Shown: positions 9,772 to 17,441 of the stretch, in pieces
Layout of the letters: each line of letters opens with the position of its first letter
How positions within the stretch are numbered: the stretch's first letter is position 1
NCBI RefSeq assembly: GCF_029193815.1
Contig: NZ_JARFVC010000006.1
Coordinates: forward strand, 96,702-160,701
Reading direction: 5' to 3'
Length of the DNA: 64,000 nt
Origin: Cytobacillus sp. S13-E01
GTDB taxonomy: Bacteria > Bacillota > Bacilli > Bacillales > Bacillaceae_L
Position numbers and translations under genes: made by a program
The notes under the pieces: model-generated
Database searches by the model: none
The model's input: only the letters and a program-made list of their open reading frames with translations
Told to the model about the DNA's origin: nothing

Positions 9772-9796
9772 GAGGAGCATTTTTAAAATAGAAGGT

Positions 9797-9822
9797 AAAG
9801 AAGTATATATGTATACTTCTTT
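9797..9822. promoter_or_regulatory. palindrome upstream of the DUF421 gene
   Basis: An inverted repeat with 11-bp arms (AAAGAAGTATA and TATACTTCTTT) around TATG lies about 50 bases before the DUF421 start. It could be an operator or an mRNA hairpin; no T tract follows, so a terminator is unlikely. Confidence 0.4.
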
Positions 9823-9868
9823 CGGCAATAATGGGGGGAGATTAATAAAGTAGGTGGCTAAGAGCAGT

Positions 9869-10561
9869 ATGAATAATTATTTAACAATCGCAACGGAGTT
9901 AATTGCAGGGTTAGGACTCTTGTTTATCATTACGAAATTGTTAGGGAAAACGCAATTCTCACAGATTACACCGTTTGATTTTATCTCGGCATTAATTTTG
10001 GGTGAATTAGTAGGAAATGCTGTATATGACCATGAAGTGAAAATTCAAGAAATAGTGTTTGCTACATTGGTTTGGGGATTACTCATTTATATAGTAGAAA
10101 TAATTACGCAAAAATCTAATCGATCAAGAAAACTTTTAGAAGGTGAGCCTAATATTGTAGTACAAAAGGGGCTCATTAAATATGGAGCCCTAAAGAAAAG
10201 TAAATTGGATATTAACCAATTATTAAGTCTCATAAGACAACAAGGTTACTTCTCTATTCAAGAGGTAGAGTATGCTATTTTAGAAACCAATGGGATTGTA
10301 AGTGTCCTTCCTAAAGCAAAATATGATACTCCTAAAAACAGTGATCTTAATCTACCCCTTAAGCCCGTAGAGATACCAATCATCTTAATTCTTGATGGCG
10401 AGGTCGTTAAAGATAATTTAAAAGAAGCTGGTGTTGATGAACTATGGTTGAAAAATGAATTAGCGCAGCAAGGCATAACGAAATTTAAAGATGTTTTATA
10501 TGCAGAATGGAAGGAAAATCAGCCTTTATTTACAATGAAGTATGAGCATCATATTAGCTAA
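9869..10561 (+). CDS. DUF421 domain membrane protein (YetF/YdfS type)
   Basis: A 230-residue protein with two or three N-terminal membrane helices and a soluble C-terminal domain. The membrane part carries the family signature LLGKTQFSQITPFDFISALILGELVGNAVYD, given here in pieces: KTQFSQITPFDF and GELVGNAVYD. The C-terminal part (EGEPNIVVQKGLI, LRQQGYFSIQEVEYAILE-like) is the DUF421 fold known from B. subtilis YetF, YdfS and YkjA. The function is unsettled; some homologues are linked to spores or stress. ATG 9869 with AGGTGG eleven bases upstream fits homologues; a GTG at 9854 would add five residues. Confidence 0.85.
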   Translation: MNNYLTIATELIAGLGLLFIITKLLGKTQFSQITPFDFISALILGELVGNAVYDHEVKIQEIVFATLVWGLLIYIVEIITQKSNRSRKLLEGEPNIVVQKGLIKYGALKKSKLDINQLLSLIRQQGYFSIQEVEYAILETNGIVSVLPKAKYDTPKNSDLNLPLKPVEIPIILILDGEVVKDNLKEAGVDELWLKNELAQQGITKFKDVLYAEWKENQPLFTMKYEHHIS

Positions 10562-10565
10562 TCAT

Positions 10566-10725
10566 GGTTACAGCTTGAGGTCATAAGCCATTATCCATCC
10601 CCTATAAGAAGGAAAAACCAGCTTCCATGTTTGATTTGCACAGGATGGCTGTGCTGTCAATGTTCGCATCAGGACGTGGCGGGTTTTAGTCAACGTTCCT
10701 AAGGCAGGCGCCCTGTGTTTTTCCC
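10566..10725. repeat. GC-rich intergenic palindromic repeat, diverged copy
   Basis: This shares GAGGTCATAAGCC near its left end and CAGGACGTGGCGGGTTTTAG and GGCGCCCTGYG at its right end with the copies at 16433-16690, 24335-24658, 29092-30665 and 46612-46690. It has no coding potential and fills the gap after the DUF421 gene. Confidence 0.7.
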
Positions 10726-10777
10726 GAAAAATTTAATCTTAGTGTTGTATTTTTGCCAAAGATTTTCTGGTTATAAA

Positions 10778-11593
10778 TTAAAGGTCAGTTATTATTTTAG
10801 TGAACGTATACAGCCCACCACTAATGTTAATAGTTTTTTCATAAGATGTAGAGGTTATTTCGCAAAGAAATGGTCTTTCTGAACGGATATCGTGGACTAA
10901 ATTGTTAGATGTTGCTTTAAAAAATTTTAGAGCAATTCCTCCAATTGACATTCCTAAATAGTCACCATAGGTATAATCAGATCCTCCTTTTACAAGACCC
11001 TCATCGGTGCCAAATAAAGTCCGGAATTTTTCAACTGCAGTTTGTTGGTCCTTAACCATGAAATGAATGGAGGTGAACTGCTGCAGCGAACTAGCCTTAT
11101 GTTGGATTAATGCATCCATTTCTTTTAAACGGAAATCATCTGGCTGCCCCCACTCGATGAAGAAAGGATAACGTAAATCATTCGTATTTTCTTCATGTAT
11201 AAATAGCATTGACCATTTCAAAACAGAGCCATCTTCACGTTTTCTGCTTCCTGCAACAGGGCCAATAACAAGAAGTCCCTTTTCTTTAAAGTGTAGTGCT
11301 AGTTTGTCTATTTCATTTGTTCGGAATGCTAGTTGTGAAAAGCCCTCGCCATGCCGTGAGTCTGCAACGATTTGTTGAATTAATACATTATCAGAAACTT
11401 CTGCAACCTTCCTATCTTTCATGCCAATCCATTCTATATATCGTAAACCTTCAAAATAACAAAGACGATTGTGAGTGCCCCAGTTGGGGTGGTTTCCACC
11501 TTGAATAGCATTGAAACCAAGTTGATTAAAAGTAAGCATTGCTTTTTCAGGATTTTTTGTTAAGTGAACAATATGATCAAATTGTAGCTTCAT
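10778..11593 (-). CDS. VOC-superfamily glyoxalase-like domain protein
   Basis: A 271-residue cytoplasmic protein of the vicinal-oxygen-chelate superfamily, glyoxalase-like type. The N-terminal module begins FDHIVHLTKNPEKAM and includes GGNHPNWGTHNRLCYF, YIEWIG and FIEWGQP; a second beta-alpha-beta module starts at about residue 172 (TSIHFMVKDQQTAVEKF). The His and Glu residues in these motifs are the usual metal ligands, but substrate is not predictable. ATG 11593 follows TAAGGAGGCTTTTTAA. It is a single-gene unit. Confidence 0.8.
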   Translation of the reverse strand: MKLQFDHIVHLTKNPEKAMLTFNQLGFNAIQGGNHPNWGTHNRLCYFEGLRYIEWIGMKDRKVAEVSDNVLIQQIVADSRHGEGFSQLAFRTNEIDKLALHFKEKGLLVIGPVAGSRKREDGSVLKWSMLFIHEENTNDLRYPFFIEWGQPDDFRLKEMDALIQHKASSLQQFTSIHFMVKDQQTAVEKFRTLFGTDEGLVKGGSDYTYGDYLGMSIGGIALKFFKATSNNLVHDIRSERPFLCEITSTSYEKTINISGGLYTFTKIITDL

Positions 11594-11649
11594 TTAAAAA
11601 GCCTCCTTAGATGTACTTGATTTGCTTCAAACAAGTTTTTATATCGTTC

Positions 11650-11736
11650 TCAAAATGCTTCTTTACCTTCAAGGATAATTTTACTTGTACCAACGGGACG
11701 TTCTGATGGTAATGAAGCTCTGGCTATTGCTTTGAA
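11650..11736 (-). pseudogene. C-terminal fragment of an unidentified protein
   Basis: The frame reads FKAIARASLPSERPVG then TSKIILEGKEAF and a stop. It looks protein-like (a compact basic helix and a beta hairpin) and has no start or ribosome-binding site of its own. I cannot name the parent family. It is probably the tail of a deleted gene. Confidence 0.35.
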
Positions 11737-11792
11737 GTGAATGACTATAAAATTGAAAAGGTATGGTTTATAAAGTAGATCCAATTTGATTG

Positions 11793-11818
11793 AGGGAGCA
11801 AGTAAACCTAAGCTCCCT
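11793..11818 (-). terminator. hairpin after the methyltransferase gene
   Basis: GGGAGC and GCTCCC form a 6-8 bp stem (with AAGGGAGC extension) directly after the stop at 11818. The following T tract is poor (CTCAATCAAATT), so termination may be weak. Confidence 0.55.
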
Positions 11819-12687
11819 TAATGATTTTTTTTAGACTTATTTTTTGTTTTCCTACTTTTATCCTTCCCTAAGGCATCCCCATTGAAATGGTTAGCTATAC
11901 CAGTTCGTCGTAGTCCAATTTTAAAGAAATCCTCATTTAAATCAAAGCCAATCGCTTTTCTATTTAAGTTTACGGCAACAGCTGATGTGGTGAATGAACC
12001 TGAAAATGGATCTAAGACGATATCCCCTTCATTACTTGAAGCTTTAATCACACGCTCTAGTAATGCTTCGGGCTTTTGGGTTGGGTGGTTTTCGTATTCA
12101 TCCATTTTGAATCGGACCCTTGAAAAATCCCATACATTGCCGGGCACTTTTTCTGTATTATAGGGCTGTGGAGGAGTTTTCCAATAATCAATTAATTTCC
12201 GCTTAGAACCAGTTTTTGCTTCTACCATGATGTCCTTGTAGTTGAAGATATAGGAGCTTTTAGCACATTTATTAGCCATAATTATTGGCTCATAGAGTGA
12301 ACCAAACATTTTTTTTGATTGCACACCTGAGCTATCATAGGACCAAATGATTCTGGCCAATACATTGTACTTTTGGGAAACATAAACATCTAAATAGGCG
12401 ATGTATTGTGTGGCTGTCATAAAATAAAAGGTACCAGTTGGTTTTAATATGCGAAAACACTCATCAATCCAGAGTTTGCACCATTCAATGTACTTTTTTG
12501 TGTCATCCCATTTATCAACGTTATTTCCAAAATCCTTCCCAATATTGTATGGAGGATCTGCAAATATCAAATCAATACTATCATCTTTTATCTTTTTTAA
12601 TAGTTCGGTGCTATCACCTAAACCAACAAAGCTAGTTTCATTGTTTTTATATGTAAAATAAAGATTTTTGAAATAGTTAGTCCACAT
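11818..12687 (-). CDS. yhdJ: YhdJ-like adenine-specific DNA methyltransferase (orphan)
   Basis: A 289-residue N6-adenine DNA methyltransferase of the beta class, with catalytic motif FADPPYNIGK near residue 43 and SAM-binding motif LDPFSGSFTT near 226. Long blocks match E. coli YhdJ (M.EcoKII, which modifies ATGCAT): IWSYDSSGVQSKK, DYWKTPPQPYN, EKVPGNVWDFSRVRF and MDEYENHPTQKPEALL. The C-terminus ends in a Lys-rich tail. ATG 12687 follows GAGGAGCGAAAACG. No restriction endonuclease gene is adjacent, so this is an orphan enzyme that likely marks the chromosome for regulation or repair. The recognition site here is inferred from similarity only. Confidence 0.88.
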   Translation of the reverse strand: MWTNYFKNLYFTYKNNETSFVGLGDSTELLKKIKDDSIDLIFADPPYNIGKDFGNNVDKWDDTKKYIEWCKLWIDECFRILKPTGTFYFMTATQYIAYLDVYVSQKYNVLARIIWSYDSSGVQSKKMFGSLYEPIIMANKCAKSSYIFNYKDIMVEAKTGSKRKLIDYWKTPPQPYNTEKVPGNVWDFSRVRFKMDEYENHPTQKPEALLERVIKASSNEGDIVLDPFSGSFTTSAVAVNLNRKAIGFDLNEDFFKIGLRRTGIANHFNGDALGKDKSRKTKNKSKKNH

Positions 12688-12879
12688 CGTTTTCGCTCCT
12701 CATTAGAAACAGAAATTCTACTTGATTTTATCACACAATATAGTTTTGTAGATTAAACAGCAAATTCTTCTTGTTAAAATGTCTTCGTTTATTTAAAATA
12801 AAGAGTAATTATTTCGACATTCGAAGTTTTATCATTAAAATCTCATTTTTCCTGAGAACAAAAAAGGTGCTGGATAAGT

Positions 12880-14214
12880 ATGACTGGTTTGAAAGAAGAG
12901 ACACTCACGACCAAAACATTATTGTTATTTTTCATTCCATTAGGGTTATCTGCGAGTCTTGTTACATTATCACATATCATTATAAATAGTACATTAGCAA
13001 GGGCAGCCAATGCCGAACAAATCATTGCAACCTATGCAATTGCGATGAGTCTGTTTACAATCACTGAGCGCCTTGCTGTCATACTTCGTCAAACATGTTC
13101 AACCCTAGTAAGAGATAAAACGTCCTATAAAATAATGACTCACTTTACCTATTATGTAATCGGTAGTTTACTAGTAGTATCATTTGCTATTGCCTATACT
13201 CCAATTGGGAACTTTATTTTCGCTATGATATTTGGAGTAAAAGACAGTGAGATGGTTGAACAAATTAAAGCAATTTATCAAGTATTAATCTATGTAACAG
13301 TTTTTTCAGGGTTACGTTGTTTAACGCAGGGAATCATCATTTATAACCGACAGACAAAATGGCTGACGATAGGAATGCTTATCCGACTAACAGCAATGTA
13401 TCTATTATCGTTCTATTTTATCCAAGCTGGTACCATTTCTGGTAAAACGGGTGCATATATTTTCCTTGCAGGTATGATGATAGAATGTACGATAAGTATG
13501 ATTGAAGCTCGTTCGCTAGTGCGGAAAATGCCAGAAATAAAAACAGAGAAAATCCGATCGAAGTCGCAGATATTTAAGTTTTATAGCCCACTGATGTTAT
13601 CTTCAATTATTACGGTTCTTATTGGACCTGTAATAAATGTGTTTTTGGGTAAAACGGAAGATATTACCTTAGCAATTGCGAGTTATACAATTGCATTAAG
13701 TATTACCTATTTATTTTTGAGCTTTTTTTCATACACCCATCAAATTGTTATTAATTTTTATAAATATCATGAGGCGAAAGTAAAAAGATTTACTCTAATT
13801 GTAGGTTTTATCCCAGTTTTGTTGATCGCTCTCTTTAGTTACACAGCAATCGGACCATTTGTTATGGAGCATTTCATGGGGGTAAAGGGTCAATTATTAG
13901 ATGAGAGCTTGCAAACATTACAAATCTTTATGATCATGGCCTTAGTATTCCCATTTGTCGACTTTTTTAATGGCTTGTTAATGCTACAAAGACAAACCAA
14001 AGTTACGATTGTTTCACAGTCTACAAACCTGATAATTACCGTTATCATCCTAGTTCTCGGTGTTAAATTTAATGCAGGTTGGAATGGCTCAATTGGAGCT
14101 TTAGCACAATCGGTCGGGTTATTAGCGGAATTAATTGTAGTTGCAAGTATTGTCAAATATTTAAAAGCTGAAACAAGCATGATGGTAGTACGAAAAGTAA
14201 CTAGTCAAGGGTAG
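12880..14214 (+). CDS. MATE/MVF-like multidrug or lipid exporter
   Basis: A 444-residue membrane protein with about 12 helices, in two related bundles (helices 1-6, then from about residue 225, KSQIFKFYSPLMLSSIITVLIG). The PLGLSASLVTLSHIIINSTLARA start and the PxxxSS...GPVINVFL second half resemble the MATE/polysaccharide exporter superfamily. It probably moves a lipophilic compound or envelope precursor across the membrane with ion coupling. ATG 12880 has AAGGTG ten bases upstream. It is monocistronic; a palindrome at 14307-14335 follows. Confidence 0.8.
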   Translation: MTGLKEETLTTKTLLLFFIPLGLSASLVTLSHIIINSTLARAANAEQIIATYAIAMSLFTITERLAVILRQTCSTLVRDKTSYKIMTHFTYYVIGSLLVVSFAIAYTPIGNFIFAMIFGVKDSEMVEQIKAIYQVLIYVTVFSGLRCLTQGIIIYNRQTKWLTIGMLIRLTAMYLLSFYFIQAGTISGKTGAYIFLAGMMIECTISMIEARSLVRKMPEIKTEKIRSKSQIFKFYSPLMLSSIITVLIGPVINVFLGKTEDITLAIASYTIALSITYLFLSFFSYTHQIVINFYKYHEAKVKRFTLIVGFIPVLLIALFSYTAIGPFVMEHFMGVKGQLLDESLQTLQIFMIMALVFPFVDFFNGLLMLQRQTKVTIVSQSTNLIITVIILVLGVKFNAGWNGSIGALAQSVGLLAELIVVASIVKYLKAETSMMVVRKVTSQG

Positions 14215-14306
14215 CAGGTAGTTGCAAAAAACGTTGATGCTAATTAGTAGTTGTGAGAACATAAATGGTGTTTTTGTAATATTTTTTGTGATAAAAGGGA
14301 AAAATA

Positions 14307-14335
14307 AAATTAGTGTTAGTGTCTAACACTAATTT
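14307..14335. promoter_or_regulatory. perfect 13-bp palindrome, candidate operator
   Basis: AAATTAGTGTTAG and CTAACACTAATTT face each other across TGT. There is no T tract. It sits between a weak promoter-like pair (TTGTGA 14251, TGTAAT 14275, 18-nt spacer) and the small ORF at 14356, a fitting place for a repressor site or a 5'-UTR hairpin. Confidence 0.5.
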
Positions 14336-14355
14336 CCAATGTGGAGGGATATACT

Positions 14356-14475
14356 TTGGCTATTCTATTTCACTTGTTTCCTAAATTACACTTTACAATT
14401 GTCAGAGCAAGCCTCTTACTACGAAGAGTTAATTTAAGGTTAAGACGGTTGTTGAATACGCTATCTTATGCTTAA
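14356..14475 (+). CDS. candidate 39-residue cationic peptide
   Basis: A TTG start lies seven bases after GGAGGGA and opens a 39-codon frame that encodes a strongly basic peptide (MAILFHLFPKLHFTIVRASL, then LLRRVNLRLRRLLNTLSYA). It has eight Arg and one Lys with no acidic residue, and hydrophobic residues spaced as in an amphipathic helix. A palindrome precedes it and a strong terminator (14522-14554) follows, so the 220-nt stretch looks like a complete transcription unit. Function is unknown: a membrane-active peptide, a leader peptide or a small RNA with a fortuitous frame are all possible. Confidence 0.4.
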   Translation: MAILFHLFPKLHFTIVRASLLLRRVNLRLRRLLNTLSYA

Positions 14476-14521
14476 GTGTTAGAATTTCAAAGCGTACTCT
14501 CTAATCACATTGTATAAGAAG

Positions 14522-14554
14522 AGGTTGGCACATTTACAGTGCCGACCTTTTTTT
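14522..14554 (+). terminator. strong rho-independent terminator
   Basis: AGGTTGGCAC and GTGCCGACCT (one G-T pair) around ATTTACA are followed by TTTTTTT. It ends the short unit that starts after the MATE-like gene. Confidence 0.85.
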
Positions 14555-14560
14555 GTTGTT

Positions 14561-14660
14561 TAGGAATTTATAAAATTGTAAGGTTGTGTATAAGTTCGTG
14601 TCTCTTTCTATCTACATCTAGCTCTATGCGCCATCGAAACAAGTACTTATCTTAGTAGAA
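14561..14660 (+). repeat. direct repeat shared with 29092-29190
   Basis: About 85 bases beginning near TTATAAAATTGTAAGGTTGT and running through TCGTGTCTCT, CTATCTAC, AGCTC and GCGCCATCG are nearly identical to the left half of the element at 29092. This is a truncated copy of the palindromic repeat family. The rest of the gap up to 14796 shows no gene. Confidence 0.75.
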
Positions 14661-14795
14661 GAACTAGGCGATTTTAATTATTTAGGCTGTTTCACTAATA
14701 TCCAGAAATGAGGTGTTTTGCCCAGTCTAGGTCGAGCTATATTCCATAGGATGTAGTGACAAACTAAACAAATACCTATGGAGGGTGAACATTAA

Positions 14796-15119
14796 ATGTA
14801 TAGATACGGGTACGGTTTAACAAGAAATAGACTAGTACAGCCAAGACGAATTGGCGCCGGTTTTGGTGGATTTGGTCCTTTAACTGCTGGACTACTTGGA
14901 GCTGGTATAGGATATTTAGGTGGGGAACTGCTAGATGGGCCTGATTATGGTGGATATGGTTATCCGGGAGTCGGTCCTGGTTTTGGAGTTGGCTATCCAG
15001 GAGTTGGTGCCGGTTACGGAGGAGGTTTTCCAGGTGCTGGTTATGGATATGGACCGGTTGGTGGCATAGGATATCCAGGTGTAGGAACATTTCCAGGGTA
15101 TGGCCCGAATTTCTTTTAG
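14796..15119 (+). CDS. Gly/Tyr/Pro-rich probable spore coat protein
   Basis: A 107-residue low-complexity protein. It starts MYRYGYGLTRNRLVQPRR, has one hydrophobic Gly-rich helix (TAGLLGAGIGYLGGELL, about 36-52), and then repeats of the type GYPGVGPGF and GAGYGGGFPGAGYGYG to the end. Such Gly-Tyr-rich proteins are common in spore coats and exosporia of Bacillus, so that is the likely location. ATG 14796 has GGAGGGTGAAC upstream. A good terminator follows at 15125. It is a single-gene unit. Confidence 0.75.
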   Translation: MYRYGYGLTRNRLVQPRRIGAGFGGFGPLTAGLLGAGIGYLGGELLDGPDYGGYGYPGVGPGFGVGYPGVGAGYGGGFPGAGYGYGPVGGIGYPGVGTFPGYGPNFF

Positions 15120-15124
15120 TTTGA

Positions 15125-15155
15125 AAAGGTTACTTTTTTTAAAGTAGCCTTTTTG
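15125..15155 (+). terminator. terminator of the Gly/Tyr-rich gene
   Basis: AAGGTTACTTT and AAAGTAGCCTT pair (one wobble) around a TTTT loop and end in TTTTT. Confidence 0.8.
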
Positions 15156-15312
15156 TAGTTTCATAATTTATATCCATAAACTCTAAAACGCATAAGGGCA
15201 ACTCCGCCTCTAGTTTTAAGGTTGGAATATTCAGAAAAATATTATATGCTAAGTAAGTAAACTTCTAATGTAGGGAAAGAAATGTTTGCCTTGATGAAAC
15301 GAACCCCTTATT

Positions 15313-15416
15313 GTATCAGGAGCAGAGCATCGGATGTAATTATTGAAGCGATAGAAAGTACTAAGCATACGTTCGTTTTAGGGGTTCTATGACATCCTAA
15401 AGCCATTAGTTGTTAA
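15313..15416 (+). pseudogene. C-terminal remnant of a class I glutamine amidotransferase-like hydrolase
   Basis: The frame reads RASDVIIEAIESTKHTFVLG then VL, a TGA stop, and HPKA. This matches the C-terminal catalytic block of PuuD-like peptidase C26 enzymes (GxIEAIE...FVLGVQWHPE), where the TGA replaces the Trp. The rest of the gene is absent. The 350-base gap around it holds nothing else recognisable. Confidence 0.65.
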
Positions 15417-15466
15417 TGGGTATATTTCATAAATTTTTAAAAGCTGTTAACTAGGAGGGAACCTTA

Positions 15467-16393
15467 ATGAAGATTATCGATTTACACTGTGACGCATTGA
15501 TGAAGATTTCGGATTCAATGGGACAGCTTAACTATAGTGATGATACCGAATTAGAGACTAATAAATCACGCCTACAAAAAGGCGAGGTTATCGTTCAATG
15601 CTTTGCGATTTTTATCAGACCTGATATGAGAGCAGATGAAAAGTTTCAAGCAGCACTTGACCAAATCAATTACTTTTATAACGAGGTTTTAGCAAAGAAT
15701 TCCGAAATGAAGCAGATTAAGGAGTGGGGGGATTTTACCACTTTAAAACCAGGAGAAATCGGTGCGATGCTGACACTCGAAGGTGTAGATGCTATCGGAA
15801 ATGACTTAGATAAGTTAAGTCTTTTATATCATTTAGGTGTTCGTTCAGTTGGATTAACATGGAACAATGCCAATTTAGCAGCAGATGGTGTAGGAGAACC
15901 ACGTGGTGCTGGTTTAACTCTGTTTGGAAAAGAGATTGTTCGTTTCAATAATAAGCATCGTGTACTTACAGATGTTTCTCACTTAAGTGAAAAAGGTTTT
16001 TGGGACGTTATGGAACTTGCTGACTATCCGATTGCTAGTCATTCGAATGCTAGAGCACTATGCAATCACCCAAGGAATCTGTATGATGAGCAGGCAAAAG
16101 CAATGTTTGCAAAAGGTGGAATGATTCACGTCGTCTATTGTCCACCATTTGTTAAAGAAGATGGGAAAGCAACAATTTCTCATTTAATTAGTCATATAGA
16201 TCACTTTTGCGGTTTAGGCGGTGTTCATTGTGTTGGTTTTGGGTCGGATTTTGATGGAATAGCTACTCACATTAAAGGGTTAGAAGACGCATCTAAATAT
16301 CAAAACTTAATAAATGAACTATTAAAGTATTATTCTGAAGAAGAAGTGAAGGGTTTTGCATACCAAAACTTTCTAAACCATTGCTCTAGATAA
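15467..16393 (+). CDS. membrane dipeptidase (M19, renal dipeptidase family)
   Basis: A 308-residue zinc hydrolase of the M19 family, which cleaves dipeptides, including L-D and D-containing ones. Zinc ligands are visible: H7 and D9 in IDLHCD, the Glu in LTLEGVDAI near 125, and His in LTDVSHLS and ASHSNARALCNHPRN; GSDFDGI near 263 is the C-terminal signature. ATG 15467 follows TAGGAGGGAACCTTA. It lies just after a decayed amidotransferase gene and ends at a terminator. It probably acts in the cytoplasm, as there is no signal peptide. Confidence 0.9.
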   Translation: MKIIDLHCDALMKISDSMGQLNYSDDTELETNKSRLQKGEVIVQCFAIFIRPDMRADEKFQAALDQINYFYNEVLAKNSEMKQIKEWGDFTTLKPGEIGAMLTLEGVDAIGNDLDKLSLLYHLGVRSVGLTWNNANLAADGVGEPRGAGLTLFGKEIVRFNNKHRVLTDVSHLSEKGFWDVMELADYPIASHSNARALCNHPRNLYDEQAKAMFAKGGMIHVVYCPPFVKEDGKATISHLISHIDHFCGLGGVHCVGFGSDFDGIATHIKGLEDASKYQNLINELLKYYSEEEVKGFAYQNFLNHCSR

Positions 16394-16398
16394 ACAAT

Positions 16399-16432
16399 GT
16401 CATCATCGGTTGAATCTGGTGATGACTTTTTT
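16399..16432 (+). terminator. terminator of the dipeptidase gene
   Basis: GTCATCATCGG and CTGGTGATGAC (two G-T pairs) around TTGAAT end in TTTTTT. Confidence 0.85.
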
Positions 16433-16690
16433 AAAAGATACAAAAGTATAAAAGTTTGTACCTAATTTTAGTGTCTAGCTCCGGGCGCCATCGGACCTGA
16501 GGTCATAAGTCTGTCTAGCCCCAGCGCCTAGAAACGAGGAGAAACTTCAACTCCTCCTACAGAAGCAAAGAACGCTTCTTTCGGCGGAGTCTCCGAAGCA
16601 CACGATGTGCAAGTGTCGACAATGCCACAGGACGTGGCGGGTTTTAATCGACGCGCGGATAGGCGGGTGCCCTGCGCTTTTCTTGTTCAT
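16433..16690. repeat. GC-rich intergenic palindromic repeat, long copy
   Basis: This begins AAAGTATAAAAGTTTGTACC, then GTCTAGCTCCGGGCGCCATC, and ends GGCGGGTGCCCTGCGCTTTT. The ends GCTCCGGGCGCC and GGGTGCCCTGCGC form an imperfect inverted repeat. Inside are further hairpins (GAAGCAAAGAACGCTTC; CCACAGGACGTGG). The GC content is visibly higher than its surroundings. Related copies occur at five other places in the window. Confidence 0.85.
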
Positions 16691-16839
16691 CGTTAGCCAA
16701 ATGGCCAAGAGTAAGCTTAACAGACAAAAAACACTAATAAAAACATCCTAGAGATCTAATTTCAAGGGACTAACTTTTATTTGCTTTATTTCTACATAGA
16801 TGATATTATATCGATAATTTACTGTTAAGGAGGCACATG

Positions 16840-17364
16840 ATGAGACATGTTCGATTACTAGATATATATAAACACCAGATTACACAAAAATATGTTAGAC
16901 GTTCTGGCATGGCACATGCTATATCAGTGGCTTATCATGCCTTTCATCTTGCAAAAGAACATAATGTGAATCCTGATTGGGCAGCAAAAGCAGGATTTTT
17001 ACATGATATTGGTCATTATAAATGGTATAGAGATGGTGAATGGGACTATCAACTTTATCGGGATTATGATATACACCCAATAAAAGGCGCCGAACGAGCA
17101 CATAAGCTCCTTGTTCGACTAGGAGAAGATAAACAAGCAGCAAAAGAAATTGCTCATGCTATCTTATTTCATACTGATTCTGTCCTTCCAAATGGTGACT
17201 ATACCTTAAATAACCTGCAAAAGGTAGTGCATTTAGCAGATGAAAAAGATAAAAAGCCAGGAGATTCACATCATTACCTTAAAGTGGATAGGAAGAAAGA
17301 GTTAATCCTTATTGAGAAGCTTGATGAAAAAATAGACCTATTGTATGAAAAAAACGAGAACTGA
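16840..17364 (+). CDS. HD-domain phosphohydrolase
   Basis: A 174-residue cytoplasmic protein of the HD superfamily (metal-dependent phosphohydrolases). The metal ligands appear as H in VAYHAFHLA, HD in GFLHDIGHYKW and D in VHLADEKDK near residue 134; HPIKGAERAH lies between. The family resembles YqeK/YedJ-like HD proteins but the substrate is unknown. Two ATGs are adjacent; the second (16840) is six bases after GGAGG, the first (16837) only three. It is a single-gene unit convergent with the acetamidase gene. Confidence 0.8.
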   Translation: MRHVRLLDIYKHQITQKYVRRSGMAHAISVAYHAFHLAKEHNVNPDWAAKAGFLHDIGHYKWYRDGEWDYQLYRDYDIHPIKGAERAHKLLVRLGEDKQAAKEIAHAILFHTDSVLPNGDYTLNNLQKVVHLADEKDKKPGDSHHYLKVDRKKELILIEKLDEKIDLLYEKNEN

Positions 17365-17397
17365 AGGTAATACCCGTAACGAACTGGAAAACATTGT

Positions 17398-17432
17398 AAA
17401 AAAATTTAACCCCGCATGAAGATCCATGGGGG
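17398..17432 (-). terminator. terminator of the acetamidase gene
   Basis: On the minus strand CCCCCATG and CATGCGGGG pair with one bulge around GATCTT, followed by TTAAATTTTTTT. Confidence 0.7.
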
Positions 17433-17441
17433 CTTAAGTGT

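Noticed and set aside
15387..15395. A fourth selenocysteine TGA in the amidotransferase remnant
   Set aside because: The TGA replaces the Trp of VQWHPE, not a redox Cys, and the gene is otherwise only a fragment. This is ordinary decay.
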